The position numbers were made by a program, and so were the translations under genes. Source: Sva-07 sp963747375 (GTDB lineage Bacteria; Actinomycetota; Acidimicrobiia; Acidimicrobiales; Ilumatobacteraceae). From it: DNA of 64,000 nt. This document shows positions 50,813 through 60,703 of this stretch, piece by piece. Numbering within the stretch: the stretch's first letter is position 1; the number at the start of each line of letters is the position of its first letter. The stretch is from assembly GCA_963747375.1 (NCBI GenBank), contig CAVVFL010000022.1:62001-126000 (forward strand), in the 5' to 3' direction. The notes below the pieces were generated by a model. The model saw nothing but the letters and a program-made list of their open reading frames with translations. It was not told the DNA's origin and ran no database searches.

Positions 50813-51940
50813 TCAGGCGACCGGTGCGTAGCGCGCGAGGCCCTCGTCGAAGTGCCGCAGCAACTCGCCACGTTCGCGCAGGTGCTCGAGGTGGGCATAG
50901 GTCTCGCTTTCGGCCATCTCACCCCACGACCGTTCCTTGAACAGCACGCGCATGAACTCGGTGACGGTGCCGTTCGGCAGATCGGGAAACGCCTCGCGGA
51001 TGACGTCGAGCCGTTCCTCGTGATGCTCGATGATGTCCTCGGCGCGTCCGCGGAGGTCCTCGAACGGATGGCCGTGTGCCGGCAGGGCGATGGAGATGTC
51101 GTTCATCTCCGCCATGCGCTTCAACGATTCGAAGAAGAGGGCGAGTGGGTCGGCCTCCGGCGCCAACCCGCTGATGTGCGGTGTGATGGAAGGGAGCACG
51201 TGGTCGCCGGTCAGCACCACGCCGAACTCGGGGTCGTACAGGCAGAGGTGGTCGTAGGTGTGGCCCGGCGTGTGCATCGCCACCCATTCGCGTCGTGCCA
51301 GTTTGATCGTTTGTCCATCGACCAGCGGTTGTGTCGGCCTCGGGGTCGCGAAGATCGATCCCGCCGATCCGTCGGAGCCGCGAATCCGTTCGATGAACTC
51401 GGGCGACGGCCCGGCGCGGCGCCCTCCCCATGGGGACGGCCTCGAGAACCAGCGTTCCATCGCCGCGGCGCGATCGTCAGGGGAGTTGACGTCGAGTTCG
51501 TCGGAATCCTCATGATCATCGAGGTCGGAGGTGTCGAAGATCGTGCGAAACGTCTCGTGCGTGACGATCTCCGCGCCGGCCTCGTGGTGGAGCCTCATGG
51601 CGCCGCCGAAGTGATCGGGATGGGAATGGGTGACGACCACGGTGTGGACGTCGTCGACTGCCCACCCGCCCCGAGCGAGCCGATCGACCAGGTGGTCCCA
51701 CGATTCCAGACCAGGAAGGCCGGGGTCGACGACCGCGATACCCCGTTCGTCCTCCAGCACGTAGCAGTTGACATGTCCGAGCCCGGGCATGCTGATCGGG
51801 AGCTGTGTTCGAACGATTCCCGGGGCCACCTCGACGACATCGGTCGATGCCGGTTCCTGTTCCTGCTTCGGCGTGCGCGGCGCAACCGGTTCGCCTGGAC
51901 TGCCCATGCCGGTCGGGTCGTGGTGGTGTTGGTGTTGCAT
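50813..51940 (-). CDS. Metallo-beta-lactamase-fold hydrolase
   Basis: About 375 residues. The zinc motif THSHPDHFGG (HxHxDH), the later THTPGHTYDH histidine, LTGDHVLP aspartate and ALPAHGHPF histidine are in the class-B/glyoxalase-II order. After the fold comes a helical winged-helix-like end (ERSWGEMAESETYAHLEHL), as in RNase-Z-like/LACTB2-type enzymes. I chose the ATG at 51940 (MQHQHHHDP) because GGAGGT lies 10 bases upstream; further starts at 51994 and 52039 exist. Possible substrates are thioesters or lactones. Function not established. Confidence 0.85.
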   Translation of the reverse strand: MQHQHHHDPTGMGSPGEPVAPRTPKQEQEPASTDVVEVAPGIVRTQLPISMPGLGHVNCYVLEDERGIAVVDPGLPGLESWDHLVDRLARGGWAVDDVHTVVVTHSHPDHFGGAMRLHHEAGAEIVTHETFRTIFDTSDLDDHEDSDELDVNSPDDRAAAMERWFSRPSPWGGRRAGPSPEFIERIRGSDGSAGSIFATPRPTQPLVDGQTIKLARREWVAMHTPGHTYDHLCLYDPEFGVVLTGDHVLPSITPHISGLAPEADPLALFFESLKRMAEMNDISIALPAHGHPFEDLRGRAEDIIEHHEERLDVIREAFPDLPNGTVTEFMRVLFKERSWGEMAESETYAHLEHLRERGELLRHFDEGLARYAPVA

Positions 51941-52085
51941 GAAGGTGCCGACCTCCGCCGACGCTGCGACCTCGTGGGTGGTCCGCCCGATCATGCTGCC
52001 CGATCGGAGCCGACCGATCCGCACCAGAGTCCGGATCACGAACAGGTGAGCGCTCGACGGGCGGAGTCGGGAACGCGGTGACCGC

Positions 52086-52841
52086 TCAGTTCGCGAGTGC
52101 GTCGACCACCTGCTGGGCCCGCGCCTGGCTGCCGATGGAGTCGACGTGCACCGGGTCGAAGAACCACTCGCGATGTGATTCGGCCAGCGAATACCAGTCG
52201 ATCACCGTCACGTTCTCGGCGAGCGCCGCTCGTGCGTCCAGCGTGCTGTTGAAGCTGGACGTCGCACCGACGAAGTTGAAGGCAACCTGCGGATCCTGGT
52301 GATAGTCGAGGTTCACCCACCACACACTCGAACCTGGAGTGACCGCAGCGAGCATCGAGTCGATCAGCGATGCCGCAATCATCGGATCGCCGCCGCCGAA
52401 GATGAGGTCGTTGGATCCGAGAGCGACCACCCAGCAGTCCGCTTCGCCCCAACTGGATCGAACCTGTCGGGCAGCGAGCACACCGCTGTACGGAGCACGG
52501 ACCGTTGCGGGGATTCGGCGACTGGGCTGTGCGTCGATGACGCTCGAAAAGCCGGCTCGGTCGAGCGCGCTGCTGAGATACCAACGAGCGTTGTCCATGA
52601 GCGAGTCGCCGATCACTGCAACACGGTGACACCCGGGTGGGTTCGGCAAGGGCCTGATTCGGACCTGCTCACCGCGGCTCGCCGGCGCCGATGCCCGAGC
52701 CGACACCGCCAATTCGAGCGGTGACGTGGCTTCGGCTTGCGCAGACGTGGACGTTCGGGCGAGCAGACCGACTGCCACGAGTCCGAGCGCGAGTCCGGCA
52801 GCGGCCACGAGCTGGACGATGCCGGGTGATCGTTGCCGCAC
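52086..52841 (-). CDS. Secreted or membrane-anchored SGNH hydrolase
   Basis: 251 residues, intact. N-terminal signal/anchor (IVQLVAAAGLALGLVAVGLLA) then the SGNH blocks: VAVIGDSLMDN (serine), VALGSNDLI (asparagine) and FDPVHVDSIG (Asp-x-x-His). The fold cleaves or transfers acyl groups on polysaccharides, lipids or peptidoglycan outside the cell. It is divergent from two larger SGNH genes, suggesting a common surface-modification locus. Confidence 0.83.
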   Translation of the reverse strand: MRQRSPGIVQLVAAAGLALGLVAVGLLARTSTSAQAEATSPLELAVSARASAPASRGEQVRIRPLPNPPGCHRVAVIGDSLMDNARWYLSSALDRAGFSSVIDAQPSRRIPATVRAPYSGVLAARQVRSSWGEADCWVVALGSNDLIFGGGDPMIAASLIDSMLAAVTPGSSVWWVNLDYHQDPQVAFNFVGATSSFNSTLDARAALAENVTVIDWYSLAESHREWFFDPVHVDSIGSQARAQQVVDALAN

Positions 52842-52918
52842 CTCAGCGACACTATTCCGTCGCCGCGTCGACGGAGACAGACCGCTGCCGGGGTCGGCGA
52901 ATAGAGTGACGGCCGGTC

Positions 52919-54716
52919 ATGCTCATCCTGGCGAACTCTGATCGAGCGCGGCGCCGCGTGCGCCGCTCCGTCGTCGTGTTCGGGGCAGTCGTCCTGCTTC
53001 CCCTGTTCGTTGTCGGTCTCACCGTTGCGGATTCCGACGGTGAGGTCGAGGGGATCGTGCTGAGCAAGGACATCATGCTGCCGGCGCCCGGCCCGCTCGG
53101 GCCCGTGACGGTCGTCGGTGACTCGGTACTGCTCGGCGCCGGACTCTGGAGCCCGACGCTTCCGGACCAGTTGCAGGCAAGCGGCTGGGGCCCGGTCAAG
53201 TTCCGTGCCGGCGTCGGTGACAAGGCGGGGCCTGCCGGCAGCACCTCGACGGCGGGCTGGTGGATCGAAACCTGGAGAAGCCAGGGTTGGGATGCACCCA
53301 ACGTCATCGTGAACCTCGGTGCGAACGACTCGGCGATCTGCCGTACCGATGTCGCCTGCTCGCGCAGGCGCATCCTCGACGTCGTCGACGCTGATCGGCC
53401 CTGGCCATCGGATCTGGTGGCCGATGATCACACGAAATCCCGGCAGCGAAGCCGACGCGGCGGCGTGGAACACCGCGCTCGCTCAGCTCGCGTTCGAGCG
53501 TGACGACTTCTTCACGTGGGACTGGCCCCTCGAGATGGCCTCCGGTGGCTATGTGAGCAACGACAACACGCACCTCGACGTCGCCGGATATCAGCGGCGT
53601 TCTCTACGGATGGCGGCCGCGTTCACCCACGACCTCGCACTCGCCGTGCGGGTGGGGGGCGATGCCGCTCTCCCCGCACCGACCGCAGCGGCCAGCCGAT
53701 TCGTGCCGCTCGACCCGGTTCGTGTCGTCGACACGCGCCACGACGCACCGGGCCGGCGACCGGACGGCAGCGAGCTCACGGTGGATTTCGGTGGTCGACT
53801 CCCCGCGGGAGCGACGGCGGTCGCGATCGGTGTGACCGCGGCGGGACCGGGAGCTGACGGCTACCTCTCGGCCGGACCGTGCGGAACAACCAACAGCGGA
53901 TCGACCGTCAACTTCACGCGGGGCATGTCTCGCGGCGCCATGACCGTGACGCCCCTGGGATCCGATGGTCGGGTCTGCATCTTCAACAGCGGCGAGACCG
54001 ACGTCATCGTCGACCTCCAAGGGGCATTCGTCGGGCGCGCCGGGGAGAGTGGATTCGCCCCGCTCGACACGAACCAGCGTCTCGTCGACACCCGCGCCAC
54101 CGGCCGGTCGGCCGTTCTGGTCGTCAGCACACCGCCCGGAGCGACCGCGGTGGCGGTCAACCTCACGGTGGTGAATGCCGCCGAGGCCGGGTGGCTGCGG
54201 GCTGCCCCGTGCGACGCCGTGTCCGGTGTGTCGAACGTGAACTACGGGCCGATCGAGGCGGTCGCCGGCTCCGCATTCGTGGCGACGTCGGCGCAGGACA
54301 CGATCTGTGTGGAGACGAGCACCTCAGCCGATGTCATCGTCGATCTGACCGGAACGTTCGGAGCCGGCGGGCTGTCCTTCGTTCCCGTTCCCCCGACCCG
54401 GATGCTCGACACGCGGAACGCGATCGGTGGATGGTCGCCGATCCACGGCGCCGGCCAGACCCTGGACGTGCGTGTCGCGCCGGCCGGCGCGAAGGCGGTC
54501 ACCGGCACGATCACGATGGTCACTCCGATCACCGGGGGCTACCTGGTGGGGAACGCGTGCGGCTCGGCGCCACCGACGTCATCGGTCAATGCCGGCGCCG
54601 GTCAGGCGCTCGCCAACTCGCTCACGACGGGCGTGTCCGACTCAGGGAGGTTGTGCGTGTACTCGTACCCCGTGACCCAATCGCTCTTCGACGTGACGGG
54701 GTGGTGGGTACCGTGA
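52919..54716 (+). CDS. SGNH hydrolase with three C-terminal cysteine-paired repeats (one frameshift)
   Basis: About 598 residues. Signal/anchor segment RRSVVVFGAVVLLPLFVVGL, then an SGNH domain with VTVVGDSVLLGAG, VIVNLGANDS and DNTHLDVAGYQ. A +1 indel near 53395 interrupts it. From about 53690 there are three tandem repeats of 105-125 residues, each with a (V/L)DTR motif early, two cysteines and a final DVIVDLxGxF-like strand; approximate spans are 53690-54045, 54050-54370 and 54374-54713. Such repeats are seen at the ends of many secreted actinomycete proteins and may anchor or bind carbohydrate. The stop overlaps the next gene's GTG (GTGA). Confidence 0.83.
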
Positions 54717-56396
54717 CATCTCGCCGTCTCGTCCTCGGTCTGGTTTCAGGGTTCGATCGCCGCTACGTCGGTGTTCGCTCCACCAGTGGCGGAGGTCGTT
54801 CACGCCGCGCCGCCCGAGCATCGTGTCACGCTCTTCAGCGACTCCGTCGGTCTGGGCGCCGCCGCTGCGCTGCCGCGGGCATTTCCTGTCGATTGGCAGG
54901 TGAACACCATCGGCACGCCGGCGTACATGGTCGAGCAACTGCGTGACGGGCACGTGATCCCGACGCTGACGTCCAACCGATCGATCATCGGGGATCATGT
55001 CGTGATCGGCAGCGGGTACAACTACCCGTACTGGGACCCGGCTCGTTTCGACCGATCGATCGATTCGATGATCGACACCCTGACGAACGCAGGTGTGGAA
55101 CACATCTACTGGGTGACACTTCGTGAGGTGAAGCCGCAGTACGTCTCGGCGTCGGCATGGCGGCAGATGCTCCCGTACTCCTGGTATTTCCCGACGGTCA
55201 ACGAGCACCTCGAGCGGGCGGTCGAGCGGCATCCCAATCTCACCTTGGTCGACTGGGCGGCGGCGGCAGACCAGGCCGGGCTCACCTATGACGCAATCCA
55301 CCTGAACCCGACCGGCGCGGCCCTCTACAGCGCGCTCATCGCCGAGGCGGTCCACAACACCGAAACGCGTGTCGATGACGCCACGGTGACCAGGGTCCAT
55401 GTCGCTGACGCGTCCACCACAGCGGTGGCCCTGAACCTCACCGCCACCGGAACTCGTGCCGCGGGCTTCTTCACCGCGTATCCCTGCGAGGCGGGCCGAC
55501 CCGACGTGAGCAACTTGAATCACGGTCGCGATCACACGGTCGCGGCCGGCGCGATCGTCCCGGTCGGCCCGAGTGGTGACATCTGCGTGTACAACCAGAT
55601 CGCCACCGAGCTCATCGTCGACGTGTTCGGTCGATTCGACGACACGGTGGACCTCGTCGACGCGACGCCGAGGAGGCTCCACGACAGCAGAATCCTGGGC
55701 GTCCGTCAGCCGGCGTTGGCCGAACTCGAACTGCATGTCGCCGATCCGGGCACCGGGGCGGTGGCGTTGAACGTCACCGCCCTCCAACCGGATGCGCCTG
55801 GGTTCGTGACCGTTCAACCGTGTGGTTTGGCGACCCTCGAGACCTCGAATGTGAACGTGGTGCCCGGATCGGTCACCCCGAACCTGGTGATGACGCAGCC
55901 GGACGCCGACGGCAACGTGTGCATCATCGCGTCGACCGCGACGCACCTCATCGTCGACCGATTCGCTTCGTTCGCCACGGGCGCACCGATCGATCTCGTG
56001 CGCCCCGGTCGGGTGACCGACACACGATCCGACGGTTCGGCGCCCGCTCCCGGCCGGGTGGTTCGTTTCTCGGTGGGTGACACCGCACTCGACACCACGG
56101 CCCCGATCGGCGGAGTCTTCATGAACCTGACGATCGTCGGGGCGCAGAGCGCCGGCTACGCGACCGCGTACCCGTGCGCCGGAGGTCGTCCCGACACCTC
56201 GAACATCAACTATGTGCAGGGCCAGACGATCGCCAATTTCGCGGTGGTGCAGCCGGACGCCAACGGTGAGATCTGTGTCTCTTCCTTCGCCGCTGCCGAC
56301 ATCCTCATCGACGTGATGGGTTCAGCCGGCCCTGGCTTCGAAGGAATCAGGCCGCTCCGGCTGGTCGACACGCGATCGGGGATCGGAACACCCTGA
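54713..56396 (+). CDS. Second SGNH-like hydrolase with cysteine-paired repeats (one frameshift)
   Basis: About 560 residues. The signal sequence is broken by a +1 indel near 54755; repaired, it reads LVLGLVSGSIAATSVFAPPV. SGNH blocks: VTLFSDSVGLG (serine), VIGSGYNYP (glycine/asparagine) and YDAIHLNPTG (Asp-x-x-His). At least three of the same DTR-type repeats follow (about 55390-55660, 55665-55985 and 55990-56330), with a short fourth start, LRLVDTRSGIG, at the very end. It is coupled to the preceding gene by GTGA overlap. Likely exported; substrate unknown. Confidence 0.8.
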
Positions 56397-56459
56397 CACC
56401 TACGGCCATGCGGTCGACCTCGGGTATGGTCTCGCAACCGAGCTGGGATGGGGGTCCAC

Positions 56460-57701
56460 ATGAGCAGTGACAGCGCAACGCCGGAATCGGTCGGGATGAG
56501 TGCAAACCGACTCGAACGACTGCGACCGATCATGCAGTCCTACGTCGAGGAACGTGGGGTCGTCGGCATCAGCACGATGATCAGCCGACGCGGGCAGATC
56601 GTCCATGCCGAACAGTTCGGCCATCGCGACAAGGAAGCCGGTCTGCCCATGACCGCGGACACGATCTTCCGGATCTACTCGATGACCAAGCCGATCGTGT
56701 CGACCGCGTTGATGCTGCTGCACGAGGAGGGTCGCTTCCAGCTCGAACACCCGATCGCGACCTACCTGCCGGGGTTCGGAGGGGTCAAGGTGCTCGCCGG
56801 TGACGGCACGCTCGTCGACCCGGTCAGGCCGATCGACATCCGCGACGTACTGACCCACACCAGTGGACTCACCTACGACTTCATGATCGACACCCCGGTC
56901 GCTCAGATGTATCGCGACCACAACGTCTGTCACGACGCCACCCGCACACTCGAAGCGATGATCGACGAACTCGCGACCCTGCCGCTCGCGTCGCAACCGG
57001 GTGCTCGCTGGCACTACAGCGTCGGCATCGACGTCGCCGCCCGACTGATCGAGGTGATCTCGGGGCAGCCGCTGGGCGACTTCCTCCGCGACCGCCTGTT
57101 CGATCCGCTCGGCATGGTCGACACCGGCTTCGGTGTGCCCGACTCGGAACTGGGTCGTCTCGCCGCGATGTACGGGCTCCCCGATCTCGTGGGCCCGAAC
57201 TATTCGGCTGTCCAACTGGTCGAAGCGGCGTTGAGCGGGTTCAACGAACGCATCGACGTGTCAGGCACGTACCCGACCGGCACCCCGGAGGTCTTCAACC
57301 GCGGTGGTCTCGGGCTGTTCTCGACCGTCGGTGACTACATGCGTTTCGCCCAGATGCTGGCGAACAACGGCGAGGTCGACGGCGAACACATCGTCGGCCG
57401 CAAGACGCTCGAGCTGATGCACAGCAACCACCTCCCGCCCGCTCTGATGCCGTGGGAACTGCTCGGTCAGGTCAATCCCGGGATGGGCTTCGGCCTGGGC
57501 TCACGGGTCATGCTCGACCCTGCGCAGACGGGCGGAACCGGTTCTGTCGGCGAATTCGGCTGGGCGGGTGCCGCCAAGACCTACTACTGGGTCGACCCCG
57601 CCGAGGAGCTGGTCGGAATCTTCATGAGCCAGTACATGACCGGAGTCCTGTCGCCCGATCGCGACATGCGATCACTGACCTACCAGGCGATCATCGACTG
57701 A
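56460..57701 (+). CDS. Serine hydrolase, beta-lactamase (class C)/esterase family
   Basis: About 413 residues, intact. Active-site IYSMTKPIVST (S-x-x-K), then the tyrosine motif HYSVGIDVAARLIE, and a GGxGLFSTVGDYMRFAQML segment common in EstB-type esterases. A C-terminal GEFGWAGAAKTYYWVDP stretch replaces the KTG box. No signal peptide, so an intracellular esterase or aminohydrolase is likely rather than a beta-lactamase. ATG 56460 is preferred for its upstream GGGATGGGGG. The Crp/Fnr gene follows four bases after the stop. Confidence 0.88.
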   Translation: MSSDSATPESVGMSANRLERLRPIMQSYVEERGVVGISTMISRRGQIVHAEQFGHRDKEAGLPMTADTIFRIYSMTKPIVSTALMLLHEEGRFQLEHPIATYLPGFGGVKVLAGDGTLVDPVRPIDIRDVLTHTSGLTYDFMIDTPVAQMYRDHNVCHDATRTLEAMIDELATLPLASQPGARWHYSVGIDVAARLIEVISGQPLGDFLRDRLFDPLGMVDTGFGVPDSELGRLAAMYGLPDLVGPNYSAVQLVEAALSGFNERIDVSGTYPTGTPEVFNRGGLGLFSTVGDYMRFAQMLANNGEVDGEHIVGRKTLELMHSNHLPPALMPWELLGQVNPGMGFGLGSRVMLDPAQTGGTGSVGEFGWAGAAKTYYWVDPAEELVGIFMSQYMTGVLSPDRDMRSLTYQAIID

Positions 57702-57704
57702 TTC

Positions 57705-58409
57705 GTGGCGGACGCACCGAAACGACCCATCGACGACGTCCTCGCGGCGACGCCGCTGTTCGGCGTTGCCGCTTCCCGAACGATCTCGGAGCTGGCCCGC
57801 TCGTCCCGATGGAGGACGATGCAACGCAACGAGGTGTTGTTCGCCGTCGCCGAGCGCGCCTCGTCGATCTACGTGGTCGTATCGGGTTCCTTCCGGGTCT
57901 TCACATCGTCGATCCATGGCACCGAGCCGACGCTGGCGCTCATCCACGAAGGTGAGCTCATCGGCGAACTCGGTGTACTCGACGACCAGCCACGCTCGGC
58001 GTCGGTTGCAGCGCTGCGCCGTTCGGAGATCGTCGAGGTACCGGCCGCGTCGTTCCGCTCGGCGTATCACTCCGATCCGGCCATCGCCCAGCAGATGGTG
58101 ACCATGCTCGCCGCTCGGCTCAGAACGGTGACCGACGGCCTCGCTGACCTCGCCTATCTCGATCTGGGTGGTCGGATGGCCAAGTACCTCCTCAACGAAT
58201 CGCAACGTCAGGGCCGAACGAACATCACGCTCACACTCACGCAGGCGGAGCTGGGCCAGATGCTCGGCGGGGCCAGGCAGACCGTGAACCAGGTGATGCG
58301 GATGCTGGAGGAGGCTGGATTGATCGGGCTCGACGGCCGGACCGTGCGGATCGTCGACGAGCGGGCGCTGCGGCTGCGTTCGATGTCGGCCGGCGGCCGA
58401 TTCGAATGA
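57705..58409 (+). CDS. Crp/Fnr-family transcriptional regulator
   Basis: 234 residues, intact. The cyclic-nucleotide-binding domain shows YVVVSGSFRVFT and GELIGELGVLDDQPRSASVAAL, near the phosphate-binding cassette pattern; the C-terminal winged helix reads TLTQAELGQMLGGARQTVNQVMRML. No N-terminal cysteine cluster of Fnr is present. GTG start directly after the serine hydrolase, so they are likely cotranscribed. The effector is unknown. Confidence 0.88.
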   Translation: MADAPKRPIDDVLAATPLFGVAASRTISELARSSRWRTMQRNEVLFAVAERASSIYVVVSGSFRVFTSSIHGTEPTLALIHEGELIGELGVLDDQPRSASVAALRRSEIVEVPAASFRSAYHSDPAIAQQMVTMLAARLRTVTDGLADLAYLDLGGRMAKYLLNESQRQGRTNITLTLTQAELGQMLGGARQTVNQVMRMLEEAGLIGLDGRTVRIVDERALRLRSMSAGGRFE

Positions 58410-58477
58410 TTTTCTCGAGAGTGTCAGACGGATGACATCTCGCGGCGTGGCGCTCGTGCATACTTCGATTCATTACA

Positions 58478-58620
58478 GGGGATGTGGAGCCGACACCGAG
58501 GACGCTGGCAAGCGTCCGACGATTCGTCACAGTGAGGCCCTCGACGACGAGGGGCACCGGGGCATGGCGCCCTGACACAGATCGTTGAAGGGGCACCGAC
58601 GGTGGGGTCGGTGTCCCTTC
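58478..58620 (+). ncRNA. Candidate structured intergenic RNA
   Basis: No reading frame is supported in this 230-base convergent gap. Strong local hairpins on the plus strand: GGACGCT-GGCA-AGCGTCC (58500-58517), CCCTCG-ACGA-CGAGGG (58538-58553) and a 13-bp stem AAGGGGCACCGAC/GTCGGTGTCCCTT near 58588-58619. The left arm ACACCG near 58493 could also pair with the last stem. No known riboswitch or ncRNA family was recognised; the final hairpin may only be a terminator. Confidence 0.35.
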
Positions 58621-58639
58621 GGCGCGTATTCGGCGCGTT

Positions 58640-59590
58640 TCAGCTGCGGGAGATCCGGTAGTCGGCGATCTGGACGTCATCGACACCTGCATCGGTGTAG
58701 TTGTCGGCGCCGCGGGCGTTGATGAAGTCCCGGAACACGAACGAGCGGTACGCCGGCGTGCCCATCGCCAGGTCGGCCATGGGCGCGACGTCGGCGTCGA
58801 TGCGCGGGTTGTAGAAGTAGGGGATGCTCATGCGATCGGTTGCATCCATGGGCAGGACCCGATGGAGAGCGGCGCGATAGCGGTCGTTCGTCCAGACCTG
58901 CATGCAGTCGGCCAGGTTCACCACCACGGTTCCGGGACGCGGTTCGACATCGATCCACCCGTCATCGGTCGACAGCGCCTGGAGGCCACCGGTGGCGTCC
59001 TGGATCAGCAAGGTCAGCAGCCCCGAGTCGGTGTGTTCACCGAGGGCGACGTCGTCGGCCAACTCGTTGAGGTCGCCGCGTTGATCCTCGGGAACCGGAT
59101 CGTCGACGGTGTAGTGGTTGAGTCGCATGTGGCTGGAGGTCCGGTCGCCTCGATGGTCGTCCACGGCCGATGTCGGTAGTTCGAGTGCGGCGAAGACCAG
59201 CTCTGTCGTGCGGGCGGCCAGATCGCTGAAGGCGTCGTAGTGGGCGCACATGGCGTCACGAAAACCATCGACCTCGGGCCACCGATTGTGGTGCGCTGCT
59301 CGCCCGTGGGTGGGATCGACGAAGTCGAACACCTCCTTGTGGTCGCGTCGCCGTTTCGTCAGTTCACGGTCGTTGTATCCGAGCGCCACGCGAGCGTCGC
59401 GGCGAACGTCGTCCTTGAGTGATCGGTCGGCATCGAAGAACCGTCGAGCCGCGGTGAACGTGTCGGCGATCACGTGGTCGAGGCCGTGACCCTCGAGGAG
59501 GAAGAAGCCATGGCTCCGACACGCCCGGTCGAGCTCGTCGAGCGACGTTGCGCCCGGGTTCCGGATGTCGACGACGGGGACGAGTTCCAC
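58640..59590 (-). CDS. 2-oxoglutarate/Fe(II)-dependent oxygenase, isopenicillin-N-synthase-like
   Basis: 316 residues, intact. DIOX_N block (VPVVDIRNPGATSLDELDRA, CRSHGFFLLEGHGL), iron ligands H186 and D188 (GEHTDSGLLTLL) and H243 (ALHRVLPM), and 2OG-binding R253-x-S255 (DRMSIPYFYNP). Domain order and spacing are like the oxygenase at 43778-44803, so the two are paralogous members of one superfamily. The GTG at 59590 gives the best N-terminus (MELVPVVDI). Divergent from the quinone oxidoreductase gene. Confidence 0.88.
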   Translation of the reverse strand: MELVPVVDIRNPGATSLDELDRACRSHGFFLLEGHGLDHVIADTFTAARRFFDADRSLKDDVRRDARVALGYNDRELTKRRRDHKEVFDFVDPTHGRAAHHNRWPEVDGFRDAMCAHYDAFSDLAARTTELVFAALELPTSAVDDHRGDRTSSHMRLNHYTVDDPVPEDQRGDLNELADDVALGEHTDSGLLTLLIQDATGGLQALSTDDGWIDVEPRPGTVVVNLADCMQVWTNDRYRAALHRVLPMDATDRMSIPYFYNPRIDADVAPMADLAMGTPAYRSFVFRDFINARGADNYTDAGVDDVQIADYRISRS

Positions 59591-59695
59591 ACCGCCACGG
59601 TACGCGCGATCAGCGCGTGGTCCATCACGCACACGTCGCACGGCGACGCGCACTTCGACGCTTCTCGTCGCATCCGTCGCGCCTACGGTCGCGGC

Positions 59696-60667
59696 ATGCG
59701 TATCTGGCGACTGCAGGAACTCGGCGAACCGGCCGACCAACTCGAACTCGTGGAGCAGGACGCTCCGACGGCAGGCGAGGGCGAGGTGCTCGTCGATGTC
59801 GAGGCGGTCGGGTTGGCGTTCCCCGACGTGCTGCAGTGTCGGGGCAAGTACCAGGTGAAGACCGGCCCCGGCTTCACGCCCGGTGGCGAGCTTGCCGGCA
59901 TCGTCAGCGCACTCGGCGATGGCGTCACCGACCTCGACGTGGGCCAGCGCGTCGTCTTCCTCGGTGGCGGCGGGCTCGCCGAGCAGGTCACGCATCCGGC
60001 ACGTGCGGTGTACCCGGTGCCCGATGGAGTGTCGGCAGCCCAGGCAGCGGCGATCCCGATCAACTACTGCACCACGCTCTACGCGCTCCACGACCGCGGC
60101 AAGCTCCAGGCCGGCGAGTCGGTGCTGATCACCGGCGCCGCGGGTGGAACCGGCACGGCGGCGATCCAGCTGGCCAACGCCGCCGGCGCACGGACGATCG
60201 CCGTCGCCGGTGGTGAGGAGAAGGCGGCGCTCGCCCGAGACGTCGGCGCCGACGTGGTGATCGACCACCAGGCCACCCCCGACTGGGTCGACCTCGTCCG
60301 CGAGGCGAGCGGCGGTGGTGTCGACGTCGCCTATGACCCCGTCGGCGGCGACACGTTCCACCAGGTTCGGCGCTGCATGGGCTGGGACGGACGGTTGCTC
60401 GTGATCGGCTTCGTCGCAGGTATCCCCGAAGTGGCCACGAACCATGCCCTGCTCAAGAGCTACTCGATCGTCGGCGTGCACTGGGGCGCATCGCTCGGTC
60501 GGCGCCCCGAGTCGCTCGGGGAGCAGATGACGACGCTGCTGGAGATGGCGACGACCGGGGCCATCGACCCGCCGCTGTTTCCGCCGTACGCGTTCGAGGA
60601 TGCGGCCACGGCGCTCCAGGATCTGGCGAACCGAGCCACGTACGGCAAGGTCGTCGTCACGTTGTGA
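59696..60667 (+). CDS. NADPH:quinone oxidoreductase-like zinc-free alcohol dehydrogenase superfamily protein
   Basis: 323 residues, intact. MDR fold: N-terminal VDVEAVGLAFPDVLQCRGKY, FTPGGELAGIVSALGDGV, and the Rossmann fingerprint VLITGAAGGTGTAAIQLA. There are no catalytic zinc ligands, as in quinone reductases (Qor/zeta-crystallin). YALHDRGKLQAGE and KSYSIVGVHWGASL are family-typical. Natural substrates are quinones or enones. The ATG at 59696 is preferred because it starts the MRIWRLQELGEP strand. Confidence 0.9.
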   Translation: MRIWRLQELGEPADQLELVEQDAPTAGEGEVLVDVEAVGLAFPDVLQCRGKYQVKTGPGFTPGGELAGIVSALGDGVTDLDVGQRVVFLGGGGLAEQVTHPARAVYPVPDGVSAAQAAAIPINYCTTLYALHDRGKLQAGESVLITGAAGGTGTAAIQLANAAGARTIAVAGGEEKAALARDVGADVVIDHQATPDWVDLVREASGGGVDVAYDPVGGDTFHQVRRCMGWDGRLLVIGFVAGIPEVATNHALLKSYSIVGVHWGASLGRRPESLGEQMTTLLEMATTGAIDPPLFPPYAFEDAATALQDLANRATYGKVVVTL

Positions 60668-60703
60668 GTGTTCCGTCACGACGCAGATGATCGAGCATCG
60701 ACG

